From positions 1-64,000 of the forward strand of contig SVOC01000008.1 of the NCBI GenBank assembly GCA_015066625.1: 64,000 nucleotides of DNA. The letters are read 5' to 3'. The translations under genes and the position numbers were made by a program. This stretch comes from Oscillospiraceae bacterium (GTDB taxonomy: Bacteria; Bacillota; Clostridia; Oscillospirales; Acutalibacteraceae). The notes beneath the pieces were generated by a model. It was given only the letters and a program-made list of their open reading frames with translations. It was not told the origin of the DNA and ran no database searches. Of this stretch, positions 1 through 7,719 are shown piece by piece (the stretch's first letter is position 1; the number at the start of each line of letters is the position of its first letter).

Positions 1-8
1 CGGCTAAA

Positions 9-263
9 TTATTTAGCCTTCTCAATGATTTCTACTACACGCCATCTCTTGTCCTTTGACAGGGGACGGGTTTCCATAACAAGCACTCTGTCGCCCATAC
101 CGCACTCGTTGTTTTCATCGTGTGCCTTAAGCTTATATGTGTTGTTGATGATCTTCTTATAGAGAGGATGTCTGACCTTGTCCTTAACTGAAACAACTAC
201 GGTCTTATCCATCTTGTCGCTGGTAACGATACCAACGCGGGTCTTTCTGAGGTTTCTTTCCAT
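9..263 (-). CDS. rpsQ: 30S ribosomal protein S17
   Basis: Small-subunit protein S17 binds 16S rRNA early in 30S assembly. The 84-residue product begins [13 protein letters not shown] and carries the family stretch [14 protein letters not shown], then the basic HPLYKK segment; the length is normal. It is the last complete gene of the S10 operon inside the window and lies 21 nt after rpmC. The operon (rplN next in most Firmicutes) presumably continues beyond the left edge. No terminator follows the stop codon in the 8 bases available. Confidence 0.97.
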   Translation of the reverse strand: MERNLRKTRVGIVTSDKMDKTVVVSVKDKVRHPLYKKIINNTYKLKAHDENNECGMGDRVLVMETRPLSKDKRWRVVEIIEKAK

Positions 264-284
264 CTGATTTTAACCTCCCTTTCC

Positions 285-488
285 TTACGCCTTAGTGCCG
301 TGGAGTTCGATATCTCTCTGTACAGTCTTTATACGAGCGATATCCTTTTTAACGGCACTGATTCGCATGGGGTTGTCGAGCTGGTTGACGGCCTGCTGAA
401 AGCGCAGCTTGAACAGCTCATCCTTCAGCTCAAGAAGCTTAGCATCCAGCTCTGCGGCGGAAAGTTTTCTGATTTCACTGGCCTTCAT
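285..488 (-). CDS. rpmC: 50S ribosomal protein L29
   Basis: L29 sits near the polypeptide exit tunnel of the 50S subunit. The 67-residue protein starts [10 protein letters not shown] and has the family helical hairpin with LRFQQAVNQLDNPMRI; length is typical. Its start overlaps the last base of the rplP stop codon at 488, which suggests translational coupling within the S10 operon. Confidence 0.97.
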   Translation of the reverse strand: MKASEIRKLSAAELDAKLLELKDELFKLRFQQAVNQLDNPMRISAVKKDIARIKTVQRDIELHGTKA

Positions 489-913
489 TATTGCTCACCA
501 CCCATTTCTTCTTTAGTCATAAATTTGCACTTGATAGGAAGCTTCATAGCTGCAAGACGCATAGCCTCAGCAGCAAGTTCCTTATCAACGCCGGCGATTT
601 CAAACATTACTCTGCCGGGCTTAACAACTGCAACCCAATACTCGGGAGAACCTTTACCTGAACCCATTCGTGTTTCAGCGGGCTTCTCAGTGATGGGCTT
701 GTCGGGGAAAATCTTGATCCAAACCTGGCCGCCTCTCTTGATGTATCTTGTCATAGCGATACGGGCTGCTTCGATCTGGTTTGAGGTAATCCATGCGGGC
801 TCAAGAGCTACAAGACCGAAATCACCGTAAGTGACCTTGTTGCCTCTGGTAGCCTTACCCTTAAGTCTGCCTCTCTGCACTCTTCTGTGCTTAACGCGCT
901 TAGGTAAAAGCAT
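488..913 (-). CDS. rplP: 50S ribosomal protein L16
   Basis: L16 binds 23S rRNA near the A site and peptidyl transferase centre. The 141-residue protein starts [19 protein letters not shown], a near-invariant L16 N-terminus, and contains [18 protein letters not shown]. Length is standard. It overlaps rpsC by one base at 913 and rpmC by one base at 488, in normal S10-operon order. Confidence 0.98.
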   Translation of the reverse strand: MLLPKRVKHRRVQRGRLKGKATRGNKVTYGDFGLVALEPAWITSNQIEAARIAMTRYIKRGGQVWIKIFPDKPITEKPAETRMGSGKGSPEYWVAVVKPGRVMFEIAGVDKELAAEAMRLAAMKLPIKCKFMTKEEMGGEQ

Positions 914-1599
914 TACTGGTTACCTCCTTCTCTGCGTCTTCTGGGGCGTGAATTTGTTCTTCTGCTTTCGTGAAGAACTTCGCCCTTATAAAGCCAAACC
1001 TTTACGCCGATACGGCCGTAGGTTGTCTTTGCTTCTGCAAAGCCGTAATCAATGTCGGCTCTGATTGTCTGGAGGGGAATTGTACCCTCGTGGTAGCTTT
1101 CGCTACGTGCGATTTCAGCACCGCCGAGACGGCCTGAAGCCTGAATTTTGATACCTCTTGCGCCAAGCTTCATAGCACGGCCGATAGCCTGCTTGAGAGC
1201 ACGACGGTAAGATACACGTCTTTCGAGCTGAGCTGCGATGCTCTCAGCAACGAGCTGTGCAACAAGGTCGGGCTGCTTGATTTCGATGATGTTCAGCGAA
1301 ACCTCTTTGCCCCCGAGCTTCTTCTCGCAAAGCTTCTTGAGCTTTTCGATTTCAGCGCCCTGTCTGCCGATAACCATACCGGGCTTTGCACAGTGGATGT
1401 TAACGTATACACGCTTTGCATCACGCTCAATCTCAACCTTGGGAACACCTGCGGGAGCAAGCTTCTCAAGAAGGTACTCACGAAGTTCGTAGTCTTCAAC
1501 GAGAGTATCACCGAACTTATTGGGAGCTGCATACCAGCGAGATTCCCAGTTCTTAATAACACCGATTCTTAAACCGGTAGGATTAATTTTCTGTCCCAT
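913..1599 (-). CDS. rpsC: 30S ribosomal protein S3
   Basis: S3 forms part of the mRNA entry channel of the 30S subunit. The 228-residue product starts [15 protein letters not shown] and has the KH-domain motif [14 protein letters not shown], followed by the C-terminal S3 domain and a basic Arg-rich tail (RPRRRREGG). Length is usual for Firmicutes. A strong GGAGG-type ribosome binding site precedes it in the 20-nt gap after rplV. Confidence 0.98.
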   Translation of the reverse strand: MGQKINPTGLRIGVIKNWESRWYAAPNKFGDTLVEDYELREYLLEKLAPAGVPKVEIERDAKRVYVNIHCAKPGMVIGRQGAEIEKLKKLCEKKLGGKEVSLNIIEIKQPDLVAQLVAESIAAQLERRVSYRRALKQAIGRAMKLGARGIKIQASGRLGGAEIARSESYHEGTIPLQTIRADIDYGFAEAKTTYGRIGVKVWLYKGEVLHESRRTNSRPRRRREGGNQ

Positions 1600-1619
1600 T
1601 GTTTAACCTCCTCCTTCGC

Positions 1620-1967
1620 TTATTCCATTTCCTTGAGAACAAGGGTGATATGAGATGTCTTCTTGTTTATGCGGAATGCTCTGCCCTGTGCTCTGGGTCT
1701 GATTCTCTTGAGAGTGGGACCCTGGCTAACGCTGCATTCTGCAACATAGAGCTTTGATACGTCCATGTTATTGTTGTTTTCAGCATTTGCGATTGCTGAC
1801 TTTAAAAGCTTCATCAAGGGTTCACACGCGGCCTTGGGCGTGTACTTGAGAATAGCCATTGCCTTGTCTGCAGGCTGATTGCGGATTAAATCGAGAACAA
1901 TCTGAACCTTACGAGGCGCAATACGGATATAAGTTGCTTTTGCTGTTGCAACTGCCATATCTGACAT
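1620..1967 (-). CDS. rplV: 50S ribosomal protein L22
   Basis: L22 lines the exit tunnel of the large subunit. The 115-residue protein contains [20 protein letters not shown] and ends with the tunnel-loop region [18 protein letters not shown], both diagnostic. The start at MSDMAVAT follows AAAGGAG at 10 to 11 nt; an internal Met three codons later is less well placed. It lies between rpsS and rpsC in the S10 operon. Confidence 0.97.
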   Translation of the reverse strand: MSDMAVATAKATYIRIAPRKVQIVLDLIRNQPADKAMAILKYTPKAACEPLMKLLKSAIANAENNNNMDVSKLYVAECSVSQGPTLKRIRPRAQGRAFRINKKTSHITLVLKEME

Positions 1968-1990
1968 TGTTAATACACTCCTTTCGCCGA

Positions 1991-2272
1991 TTATTTACCG
2001 TTGTTTGATGTCTTTGAACCTGCATGACCTCTGTAGGTTCTTGTAGGTGCAAACTCACCGAGCTTGTGTCCGACCATATCTTCCGTTACATAAACGGGAA
2101 CATGCTTGCGTCCGTCGTGAACTGCAAATGTGTGGCCGACAAAGTCGGGGAAGATTGTTGATGAACGGCTCCAGGTTTTAAGAACCTGCTTCTCGCCTGC
2201 TTCATTCATCTTCTGAACTCTTTCGAGCAGTTTAGGCTGCACAAAAGGTCCTTTTTTAACGCTTCTGCCCAT
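1991..2272 (-). CDS. rpsS: 30S ribosomal protein S19
   Basis: S19 forms the head of the 30S subunit with S13. The 93-residue protein starts [19 protein letters not shown] and ends with the family block [16 protein letters not shown]. Length is standard. It is 19 nt downstream of rplB in the S10 operon. Confidence 0.98.
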   Translation of the reverse strand: MGRSVKKGPFVQPKLLERVQKMNEAGEKQVLKTWSRSSTIFPDFVGHTFAVHDGRKHVPVYVTEDMVGHKLGEFAPTRTYRGHAGSKTSNNGK

Positions 2273-2291
2273 TATTATCTGCTCCTTTCAC

Positions 2292-3125
2292 TTACTTGTC
2301 GTTACGACGCTTTACGATAAGCTTGTCGGACTTCTTCTTTGTATTTCTGGTCTTGTAACCGAGAGCGGGCTTGCCCCAGGGAGTAACAGGACCGGGTCTG
2401 CCGATGGGTGACTTACCTTCACCACCACCGTGGGGGTGATCGCAGGGGTTCATAACTGAACCGCGGACTGTGGGTCTCCAGCCCATGTGACGCTTACGGC
2501 CTGCCTTACCAACCTTAACGTTTTCGTGGTCAAGGTTACCAACCTGGCCGATAGTTGCCATACATGATGCGGGAACATTTCTGAGTTCGCCTGAGGGAAG
2601 TCTGAGAAGTGCGTAAACGCCTTCCTTAGCCATGAGCTGAGCTGAGTTACCTGCTGCTCTTGCAAGCTGGCCGCCTCTGCCGGGGTAGAGCTCAATGTTG
2701 TGAACAACTGTACCAACGGGAATGCTGGTGAGGGGAAGTGCGTTACCTGCCTTGATGTCGGCGTTTTCGCCGGCAACAACGGTATCGCCAACCTTCAGAC
2801 CTGCGGGCTGAAGGATGTATCTCTTCTCGCCGTCTTCATACTGAAGAAGTGCGATGAAAGCTGATCTGTTGGGATCGTATTCAACGCTTGCTACTGTTGC
2901 GGGGATATCGAACTTATCTCTCTTGAAGTCGATGATACGATACTTTCTTCTCTGTCCGCCACCGCGATGACGAACTGTGATTCTTCCGTAGCTGTTACGA
3001 CCGCTGTTCTTCTTGAGTGAAACAAGAAGGCTTCTTTCGGGTGCAACCTTTGAAAGCTCGGAATAATCTGTAACCGACATGTCACGTCTTGCGTTGCTTG
3101 TCGGCTTATAAACCTTAATAGACAT
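2292..3125 (-). CDS. rplB: 50S ribosomal protein L2
   Basis: L2 is a primary 23S rRNA binder needed for peptidyl transferase activity. The 277-residue product has [19 protein letters not shown] near residue 45 and the conserved C-terminal block [20 protein letters not shown] with the histidine implicated in activity. Length is typical. An AAGGAG site precedes the start. The preceding gap of about 100 nt to rplW is long for this operon and contains a small GCCGATAACTTCGGC hairpin. Confidence 0.98.
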   Translation of the reverse strand: MSIKVYKPTSNARRDMSVTDYSELSKVAPERSLLVSLKKNSGRNSYGRITVRHRGGGQRRKYRIIDFKRDKFDIPATVASVEYDPNRSAFIALLQYEDGEKRYILQPAGLKVGDTVVAGENADIKAGNALPLTSIPVGTVVHNIELYPGRGGQLARAAGNSAQLMAKEGVYALLRLPSGELRNVPASCMATIGQVGNLDHENVKVGKAGRKRHMGWRPTVRGSVMNPCDHPHGGGEGKSPIGRPGPVTPWGKPALGYKTRNTKKKSDKLIVKRRNDK

Positions 3126-3228
3126 TTTCTTACACTCTCCTTATAGCGGCTTTGCGGAGCAATGTCATTCTCCATACCTTACCGCCGGATTTAGTTTTTA
3201 GTGCCTAGCCGAAGTTATCGGCAGCTTA

Positions 3229-3525
3229 TTACATCATTCCGTCAAAGAAATCGATGGTCTTTGAATCCTCTGTAAGAGTTACGATTGCCTTTTTGCGAGA
3301 AGCTGTGTAGCCTTCGAAGCGACCGTATCTTCTGAGTTTACCGTCAACATTAATGGTGTTTACCTTTGCAACCTTAACGCCGAAAAGCTCTTCAACCGCC
3401 TTAGCAATTTCAATCTTGTTTGCGTCCTTGGCAACTTCAAAGGTGTACTTACGATCTGCAATGCCGTCCATGCTGTTTTCGGTGATTACGGGGCGGAGGA
3501 TAATATCCTGTGCTAATCTGCTCAT
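3229..3525 (-). CDS. rplW: 50S ribosomal protein L23
   Basis: L23 docks trigger factor and SRP at the tunnel exit. The 98-residue protein has [12 protein letters not shown] and [20 protein letters not shown], typical of the bacterial family, and ends with a short acidic tail (FFDGMM). It overlaps rplD by 4 nt (ATGA), implying translational coupling. Confidence 0.97.
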   Translation of the reverse strand: MSRLAQDIILRPVITENSMDGIADRKYTFEVAKDANKIEIAKAVEELFGVKVAKVNTINVDGKLRRYGRFEGYTASRKKAIVTLTEDSKTIDFFDGMM

Positions 3526-4145
3526 GCGTAAACCTCCTCGATCTTGCTTACTGCATCCTTAAGAACTACAACTGTGTCGCAGTTAAGGAGATCGTAAACG
3601 TTAAGTGTGCCGACAAGTGTTGTCTTCACGCCTGCGATGTTGCGGGCTGAGCGGTAGATAACATCATTCTTCTCGGGAAGAACGAAGAGTACCTTCTTGC
3701 CGGTTTCAAGAGCGTTGACAACGTTAGCCATTGCCTTTGTCTTGATTTCTGTAAGGTTAAGTGAATCAAGAACGATAAGCTCGTTATCAGCAAGCTTTGC
3801 TGAGAGAGCTGACTTCATAGCAAGTCTTCTTACCTTCTTGTTTACTTCCTTCTTGTAGTCACGGGGCTTGGGACCGTGAGCAATACCGCCGTGATACCAC
3901 TGGGGAGCTCTGGTTGAACCCTGTCTTGCGCGGCCTGTTCCCTTCTGTCTCCAAGGCTTCTTGCCGCCGCCGCTTACTTCTGCTCTGGTAAGAGTAGACT
4001 GTGTGCCCTGACGCTGATTAGCCAGATAGCTTACTACACAGAGATGCATAGCAGGAATGCTGGGCTCAATAGCGAAAATGCTGTCAGCAACTTCCATATC
4101 GGAAAGCTTCTTACCGGCCATATCGAAAACTGATACTTTAGCCAT
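3522..4145 (-). CDS. rplD: 50S ribosomal protein L4
   Basis: L4 extends a loop into the exit tunnel and, in enterobacteria, represses its own S10 operon through the leader RNA. The 207-residue product has the conserved loop [20 protein letters not shown] and the globular domain ending in KIEEVYA. Length is standard. It is therefore a candidate ligand for the structured leader upstream of rpsJ, but nothing in the sequence shows this directly. Confidence 0.97.
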   Translation of the reverse strand: MAKVSVFDMAGKKLSDMEVADSIFAIEPSIPAMHLCVVSYLANQRQGTQSTLTRAEVSGGGKKPWRQKGTGRARQGSTRAPQWYHGGIAHGPKPRDYKKEVNKKVRRLAMKSALSAKLADNELIVLDSLNLTEIKTKAMANVVNALETGKKVLFVLPEKNDVIYRSARNIAGVKTTLVGTLNVYDLLNCDTVVVLKDAVSKIEEVYA

Positions 4146-4161
4146 TATTCTCTACTCCTCC

Positions 4162-4794
4162 TTATGCTTTCTTAACTGAATCACGGATAACAACGATGCC
4201 GCCCTTGGGGCCGGGGATGGCGCCCTTGATAGCGAGAAGGTTGTTCTCTGCATCAACTTTAACTACATCAAGATTCTGGATTGTAACTCTTTCGCAGCCA
4301 AGGTGACCTGCAAGCTTCTTGCCCTTGAATACTCTTGAGGGATCGGAGCAAGCGCCAAGTGAACCGGCGTGTCTTGCAACAGGACCTGTACCGTGTGACT
4401 CTTTGAGTCTTGAGAAGTTCCATCTCTTGATTGAACCGGCAGTACCCTTACCTTTGCTTGTGCCGACTACGTCTACCTTTTCGCCTGCTGCAAAGATGTC
4501 TGCCTTGAGTGTATCGCCAACGTTAACGCTTGCGATATCGATTTTGAACTCTCTAAGTGTTTTCTTAGGAGCTACGTCAGCCTTCTTGAACTGGCCCATC
4601 ATGGGCTTGTTCACACGCTGAACCTTTACATCGCCGAAGCCGAGCTGAACTGCTTCATAACCGTCGTTTTCCATTGTCTTCTTTGTAACGACTGTGCAGG
4701 GGCCTGCTTCAACAACTGTTACGGGAATTACGTTTCCCTTTTCGTCGAAGATCTGTGTCATACCGATCTTCTTGCCGATGAGTGCTTTCTGCAT
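4162..4794 (-). CDS. rplC: 50S ribosomal protein L3
   Basis: L3 is an early 23S rRNA-binding assembly protein. The 210-residue protein starts [20 protein letters not shown] and includes the W-loop region ([13 protein letters not shown]) and [19 protein letters not shown]. Length is normal. AGGAGG stands a few bases upstream of the ATG. It lies 16 nt before rplD. Confidence 0.98.
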   Translation of the reverse strand: MQKALIGKKIGMTQIFDEKGNVIPVTVVEAGPCTVVTKKTMENDGYEAVQLGFGDVKVQRVNKPMMGQFKKADVAPKKTLREFKIDIASVNVGDTLKADIFAAGEKVDVVGTSKGKGTAGSIKRWNFSRLKESHGTGPVARHAGSLGACSDPSRVFKGKKLAGHLGCERVTIQNLDVVKVDAENNLLAIKGAIPGPKGGIVVIRDSVKKA

Positions 4795-4860
4795 ATTGCT
4801 TTCCTCCTGTTAGGTTATTGGTTGACTCCTTTGAGCCAACATGACCTGCATTTGTTGAAA

Positions 4861-5172
4861 TTAAAGCTTGATTTCGATTTCAACGCCTGCGGGAAGCTCA
4901 AGACCTGTCAGAGCTTCAACTGTCTTAGCTGAGGGTCTGATGATGTCGATAAGCCTTTTGTGTGTTCTCTGCTCAAACTGCTCTCTGCTGTCCTTGTACT
5001 TGTGAACAGCACGGAGAATTGTTACAACTTCCTTCTCTGTGGGAAGGGGAACGGGACCTGAAACCTGAGCACCTGTTCTCTTTGCGGTCTCAACGATCTT
5101 TTCCGCTGCCTTGTCAACAAGGCTGTGGTCGTAACCTTTGAGTCTGATTCTGATTTTTCCCTTAACTGCCAT
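4861..5172 (-). CDS. rpsJ: 30S ribosomal protein S10
   Basis: S10 is a 30S head protein that also acts in transcription antitermination as NusE. The reading frame is open upstream to 5214, but the correct start is the ATG at 5170-5172: it follows AAGGAGG and gives the standard N-terminus [16 protein letters not shown] and a 103-residue protein. The block [20 protein letters not shown] is diagnostic. It is the first gene of the S10 operon, behind the structured leader and promoter at 5173-5529. Confidence 0.97.
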   Translation of the reverse strand: MAVKGKIRIRLKGYDHSLVDKAAEKIVETAKRTGAQVSGPVPLPTEKEVVTILRAVHKYKDSREQFEQRTHKRLIDIIRPSAKTVEALTGLELPAGVEIEIKL

Positions 5173-5494
5173 GGTGAACGCCTCCTTAGTAATTTGGCGG
5201 GCTGTGAATTGCAAATTGGTGAAAACCGACCCGGGTGTTTCAACCCGTCCGATTTAAAAACCGGAAAAACATATTTCCGGGAAAGCTTTCGCTCATTTGC
5301 ACATAGGTATCCCGCAACAAGGCTGCCCGGGAACGGCAGACCTTACGCAAGGACACAATTCGCCCGGTTTAAAATCGGACATACTCCGCAGAAATTTCCC
5401 GCTTCGGTGAGCGGCCACCTCCTGCATCAACGCATATCTGCAATGGTTTGCGGCTGATTCCGGGCATAATTGCCCCTTTGACCGAAACCCGTGC
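5173..5494 (-). promoter_or_regulatory. S10 operon structured 5' leader (candidate r-protein-controlled attenuator)
   Basis: About 320 nt of untranslated leader separate the promoter from rpsJ. On the minus-strand RNA it forms several local hairpins: CCGCT/AGCGG near 5405-5420, CCTT/AAGG at 5341-5352, and CTGCC/GGCAG near 5325-5340. It also holds a terminator-like hairpin (5256-5280). Segment 5364-5379 is almost perfectly complementary to 5248-5264, giving about 15 bp in two helices. That pairing uses the 3' arm and U-tract of the terminator hairpin, so the two folds exclude each other. Feedback by a ribosomal protein such as L4 is inference. Confidence 0.7.
5256..5280 (-). terminator. Intrinsic terminator-like hairpin inside the S10 leader
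   Basis: On the minus strand, CCGGAAA (5274-5280), a 6-nt loop and TTTCCGG (5261-5267) form a 7-bp stem followed directly by TTTTT (5256-5260). It lies between the promoter and rpsJ, so it would act as an attenuator rather than an end-of-operon terminator. Confidence 0.6.
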
Positions 5495-5500
5495 CTTAGT

Positions 5501-5529
5501 ATAATAACACAAGGTTTTTTATATGTCAA
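5501..5529 (-). promoter_or_regulatory. Sigma-A promoter of the S10 operon
   Basis: On the minus strand, TTGACA (5524-5529), a 17-bp spacer and TATTAT (5501-5506) form a near-consensus promoter. Transcription would begin near 5494. Confidence 0.85.
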
Positions 5530-5761
5530 TAGTTTTTTTCATATTTTTTTGAAATTTTCAGAGCCCTCAATCCCAATGATATCAAGGGTTTTGACGCTTT
5601 ACTGCGATGAATTGATGTCGCCGCAAAAAAGCATATATATAAAAGGTATATATAATATAATTTATGCTACAATATACTGTGGTTTTTGTTATAATCTGAC
5701 CCAAAATACAGAAAATATTTTTTCATGAATCACAACACAATGCTGTTTTTGCTCAAAAAGC
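5530..5761. other. AT-rich intergenic region with no gene seen
   Basis: This spacer divides the divergent S10 operon and the small gene at 5826. It is A/T-rich with alternating TATATA runs near 5632-5660 and no supportable reading frame, RNA gene or strong hairpin. Confidence 0.6.
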
Positions 5762-5790
5762 TTGCTATATCCGTATAATTATGGTAAAAT
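5762..5790 (+). promoter_or_regulatory. Probable promoter of the 102-codon gene
   Basis: TTGCTA (5762-5767), 17 bp, TAAAAT (5785-5790). The match is moderate; it is placed about 35 nt before the ribosome binding site. Confidence 0.5.
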
Positions 5791-5825
5791 AAGTTTAATA
5801 CCAATCTGAAAGGAGATTGACCGAA

Positions 5826-6134
5826 ATGATAGGTTTAGGCAAATGGGCGTGCAATGTTAACACAATGTTTTTCTCAGGCGAAGCAAAAATAAATGTATTT
5901 GATAACAACGGTGAATACGGCTTTGAGCTTGAAGTTCCCGGTGTAAGCGTACCCAATATCGACATCAAAAAAATAGAAGAGGATGACGACACAATCAATG
6001 CCGTTGTTCAGACAGACCTTCTTCCCGGCAAGGATATTGAGCTTTCAATCACCTTTGACGGCGACGAATTTGACGGTTTCGTAAAAATCCCCTTCCTTGG
6101 CAAAGTTAAATTCAAAGACGGCCACAGAATATAA
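5826..6134 (+). CDS. Small protein of unknown function (102 aa)
   Basis: I do not recognise this family. The start chosen is ATG 5826, ten bases after AAGGAG (5810-5815); a TTG at 5817 is too close to that site. The 102-residue product has no signal peptide or membrane segment. It is acidic and reads as mostly beta strand (GEYGFELEVPGVSVPNIDI, DIELSITFDGDEFDGFVKI). It has its own promoter and a strong terminator, so it is probably a real single-gene unit. It sits between the divergent S10 operon and the convergent aldolase gene, and context gives no function. Confidence 0.75.
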   Translation: MIGLGKWACNVNTMFFSGEAKINVFDNNGEYGFELEVPGVSVPNIDIKKIEEDDDTINAVVQTDLLPGKDIELSITFDGDEFDGFVKIPFLGKVKFKDGHRI

Positions 6135-6181
6135 TCGGTTGCCTCACAGAACAAAGAACAAAAGAAACTAAATAAACAGGT

Positions 6182-6224
6182 AAGCGGATTGCAAGGAAAT
6201 AAACCTTTGCAATCCGCTTTTTGT
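6182..6224 (+). terminator. Rho-independent terminator
   Basis: AGCGGATTGCAAGG pairs with CCTTTGCAATCCGCT with one bulge, followed by TTTTTG. It ends the small gene at 5826-6134. Confidence 0.8.
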
Positions 6225-6243
6225 TTGCCGTACAAAGAAAAAG

Positions 6244-6270
6244 CCGAGGCTGTTGGCCTCGGATTTTTCT
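6244..6270. terminator. Bidirectional terminator between convergent genes
   Basis: CCGAGGC (6244-6250), 5-nt loop, GCCTCGG (6256-6262), with a T-run on each strand. It serves the plus gene at 5826 as back-up and the minus aldolase-like gene ending at 6314. Confidence 0.8.
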
Positions 6271-6313
6271 CGTATAAAACGGGGGGGACAAAAGATGGTA
6301 GTGGTTAAATTAA

Positions 6314-7513
6314 TTATTTCTCCGCCTGCTTGGAATATTTGAGAGTATAAACAATTCTCATAAGCCAGGCTTCGACGGGGTTGATGGACTTAACCTTGCC
6401 GAAGGTCTTTGCCGCAAACAAGGTAAGTGCACTTTTGCTCATAATCATATCAACTGCCTGTGCATCGCCTTCGTTGGCACCGCAGCAGAGTGCGCCCATA
6501 TCCCTGATAAGCACAGCATTCTTATTCTTGAGTGCTTTTGCGCACTTTTCGGGAGCTGCACACTTGACGGTGGGTCCGCAAATCTGAGCAAAGTCATCAA
6601 GCAGAGGCTTCATGGTCTTGCCGAGTCTTGATACGGCAACAACCTCACTTGAAGTATTGTGAATTATATAATTGAATGCAGGGTATTTTTCATAAATATC
6701 CTTATGGGCAAGAGCAACCTTTGCAAGCTCGCCTATAGCTGCCGATGCACCGTTAAGGTTCATTGAAATCTCGGAGCCGTCTGCCTTATTGGTCAGCAGA
6801 ATCTCTCCGCTTTCTCTGTTGCAGGAACTATTATACAGCAAAGATTCATCAATTTCAACAGTTTTTTGTGAATTTGTAAGCTTGTCAGCCATTTCCGAAC
6901 AAAAATCATTCAGATTGTCTGATTTTATGCCGAACTTCTCTTTTGCGGCCGCAAGAATATGCTCTGTACAAACATTTTCAAGCATATTTGCAACCTGGAA
7001 AGCTTCTTCACTGTCCTTACCGAAGCAAAGTGCACCGTGGTGAGCCATAATAACTGCCTTTGAAGGACTCAGGCGCAGAGCGTTTGTAACACCCTTCTTA
7101 AGCTTCTTTGTGCCGGGCAGACCGTAGCCGCCCAGATGGATTACACTGCCGATAAGCTTTGCGGCTTCACCTGCAACCTTTTCAATACCCTTTGAAAGAG
7201 CACTTACTGCAGAGGCAACCTTCTGATGAGTATGGATAACGAAGTTTGCTTCGGGAAATTCCTTATAAACCTCGGCGTGAATACCCTTTTCCGATGAGGG
7301 CTTTACATTGCCGCCCCATTCAAGGGTGTTGATTGCAACCTCAACGATATCGTCGGGGGTAAGACCTATGTAGGGCTTGCCGCTGGGTGTGATAACGAAG
7401 GTTTTATCGTCAACACGGCAGCTTACATTACCCCATGTTCTTGCGATAAGACCTGTTTCAACAAGCCTTTCGCCTGCTTCTATAACAAGTTTTTTTGCTG
7501 TTAAAACGTCCAT
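6314..7513 (-). CDS. Tandem class II aldolase/adducin-like protein, second domain degenerate
   Basis: Class II aldolase-fold enzymes cleave or epimerise phosphorylated sugars at a Zn site formed by histidines. The start is the ATG at 7513, after AAGGGG; the frame is open further upstream, but that part lies in an intergenic repeat. The 399-residue protein has two such domains. Residues 1-200 keep GNVSCR, ITPSGKPY, VIHTH (His94, His96) and the third ligand motif AHHGAL. Residues 230-390 repeat the fold, but HTH is replaced by IIHNTS and HHG by RDMG, so metal binding should be lost. The upstream gene is a class III aminotransferase, probably co-transcribed. The substrate is unknown. Confidence 0.8.
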   Translation of the reverse strand: MDVLTAKKLVIEAGERLVETGLIARTWGNVSCRVDDKTFVITPSGKPYIGLTPDDIVEVAINTLEWGGNVKPSSEKGIHAEVYKEFPEANFVIHTHQKVASAVSALSKGIEKVAGEAAKLIGSVIHLGGYGLPGTKKLKKGVTNALRLSPSKAVIMAHHGALCFGKDSEEAFQVANMLENVCTEHILAAAKEKFGIKSDNLNDFCSEMADKLTNSQKTVEIDESLLYNSSCNRESGEILLTNKADGSEISMNLNGASAAIGELAKVALAHKDIYEKYPAFNYIIHNTSSEVVAVSRLGKTMKPLLDDFAQICGPTVKCAAPEKCAKALKNKNAVLIRDMGALCCGANEGDAQAVDMIMSKSALTLFAAKTFGKVKSINPVEAWLMRIVYTLKYSKQAEK

Positions 7514-7550
7514 AAATAATCCCCTTTCAAGCATCGACATTCTTCTGATT

Positions 7551-7673
7551 AAGTGAACAGTGAAGAATGAAAAGTGAAAAGTTTCGGATAGGCTCTGCCT
7601 ATGACCAAACATATAATGGGTACGGGTGAAACCCGTCATTAACTATTCACTCTTCACTATTAACTTTTCATTT
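7551..7673. repeat. Intergenic inverted-repeat element, copy A (MITE-like)
   Basis: This element of about 123 bp starts AAGTGAACAGTGAA and ends in its approximate inverted complement. Its core holds two small hairpins (ATAGGC/GCCTAT and ACGGGT/ACCCGT). A second copy lies at 63511-63635 with the same ends and the core inverted. It encodes nothing and separates the aminotransferase from the aldolase-like gene. Confidence 0.75.
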
Positions 7674-7719
7674 CAAAGGTCGGGGCGGGATATAAGAATC
7701 CCGCCACTGACCGATTGAA

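Noticed and set aside
300-830. A 176-codon plus-strand frame opposite rpmC and rplP
   Set aside because: It is a shadow of conserved ribosomal protein genes on the minus strand.
5290-5335. CCCGGGAA and TTCCGGGAAA motifs as possible Noc-binding sites
   Set aside because: They match only the centre of TATTTCCCGGGAAATA and are part of hairpins in the S10 leader.
5293-5529. A 78-codon frame in the S10 leader as a possible leader peptide
   Set aside because: Its ATG lies in the -35 box, upstream of the predicted transcription start, so it cannot be translated from that transcript.
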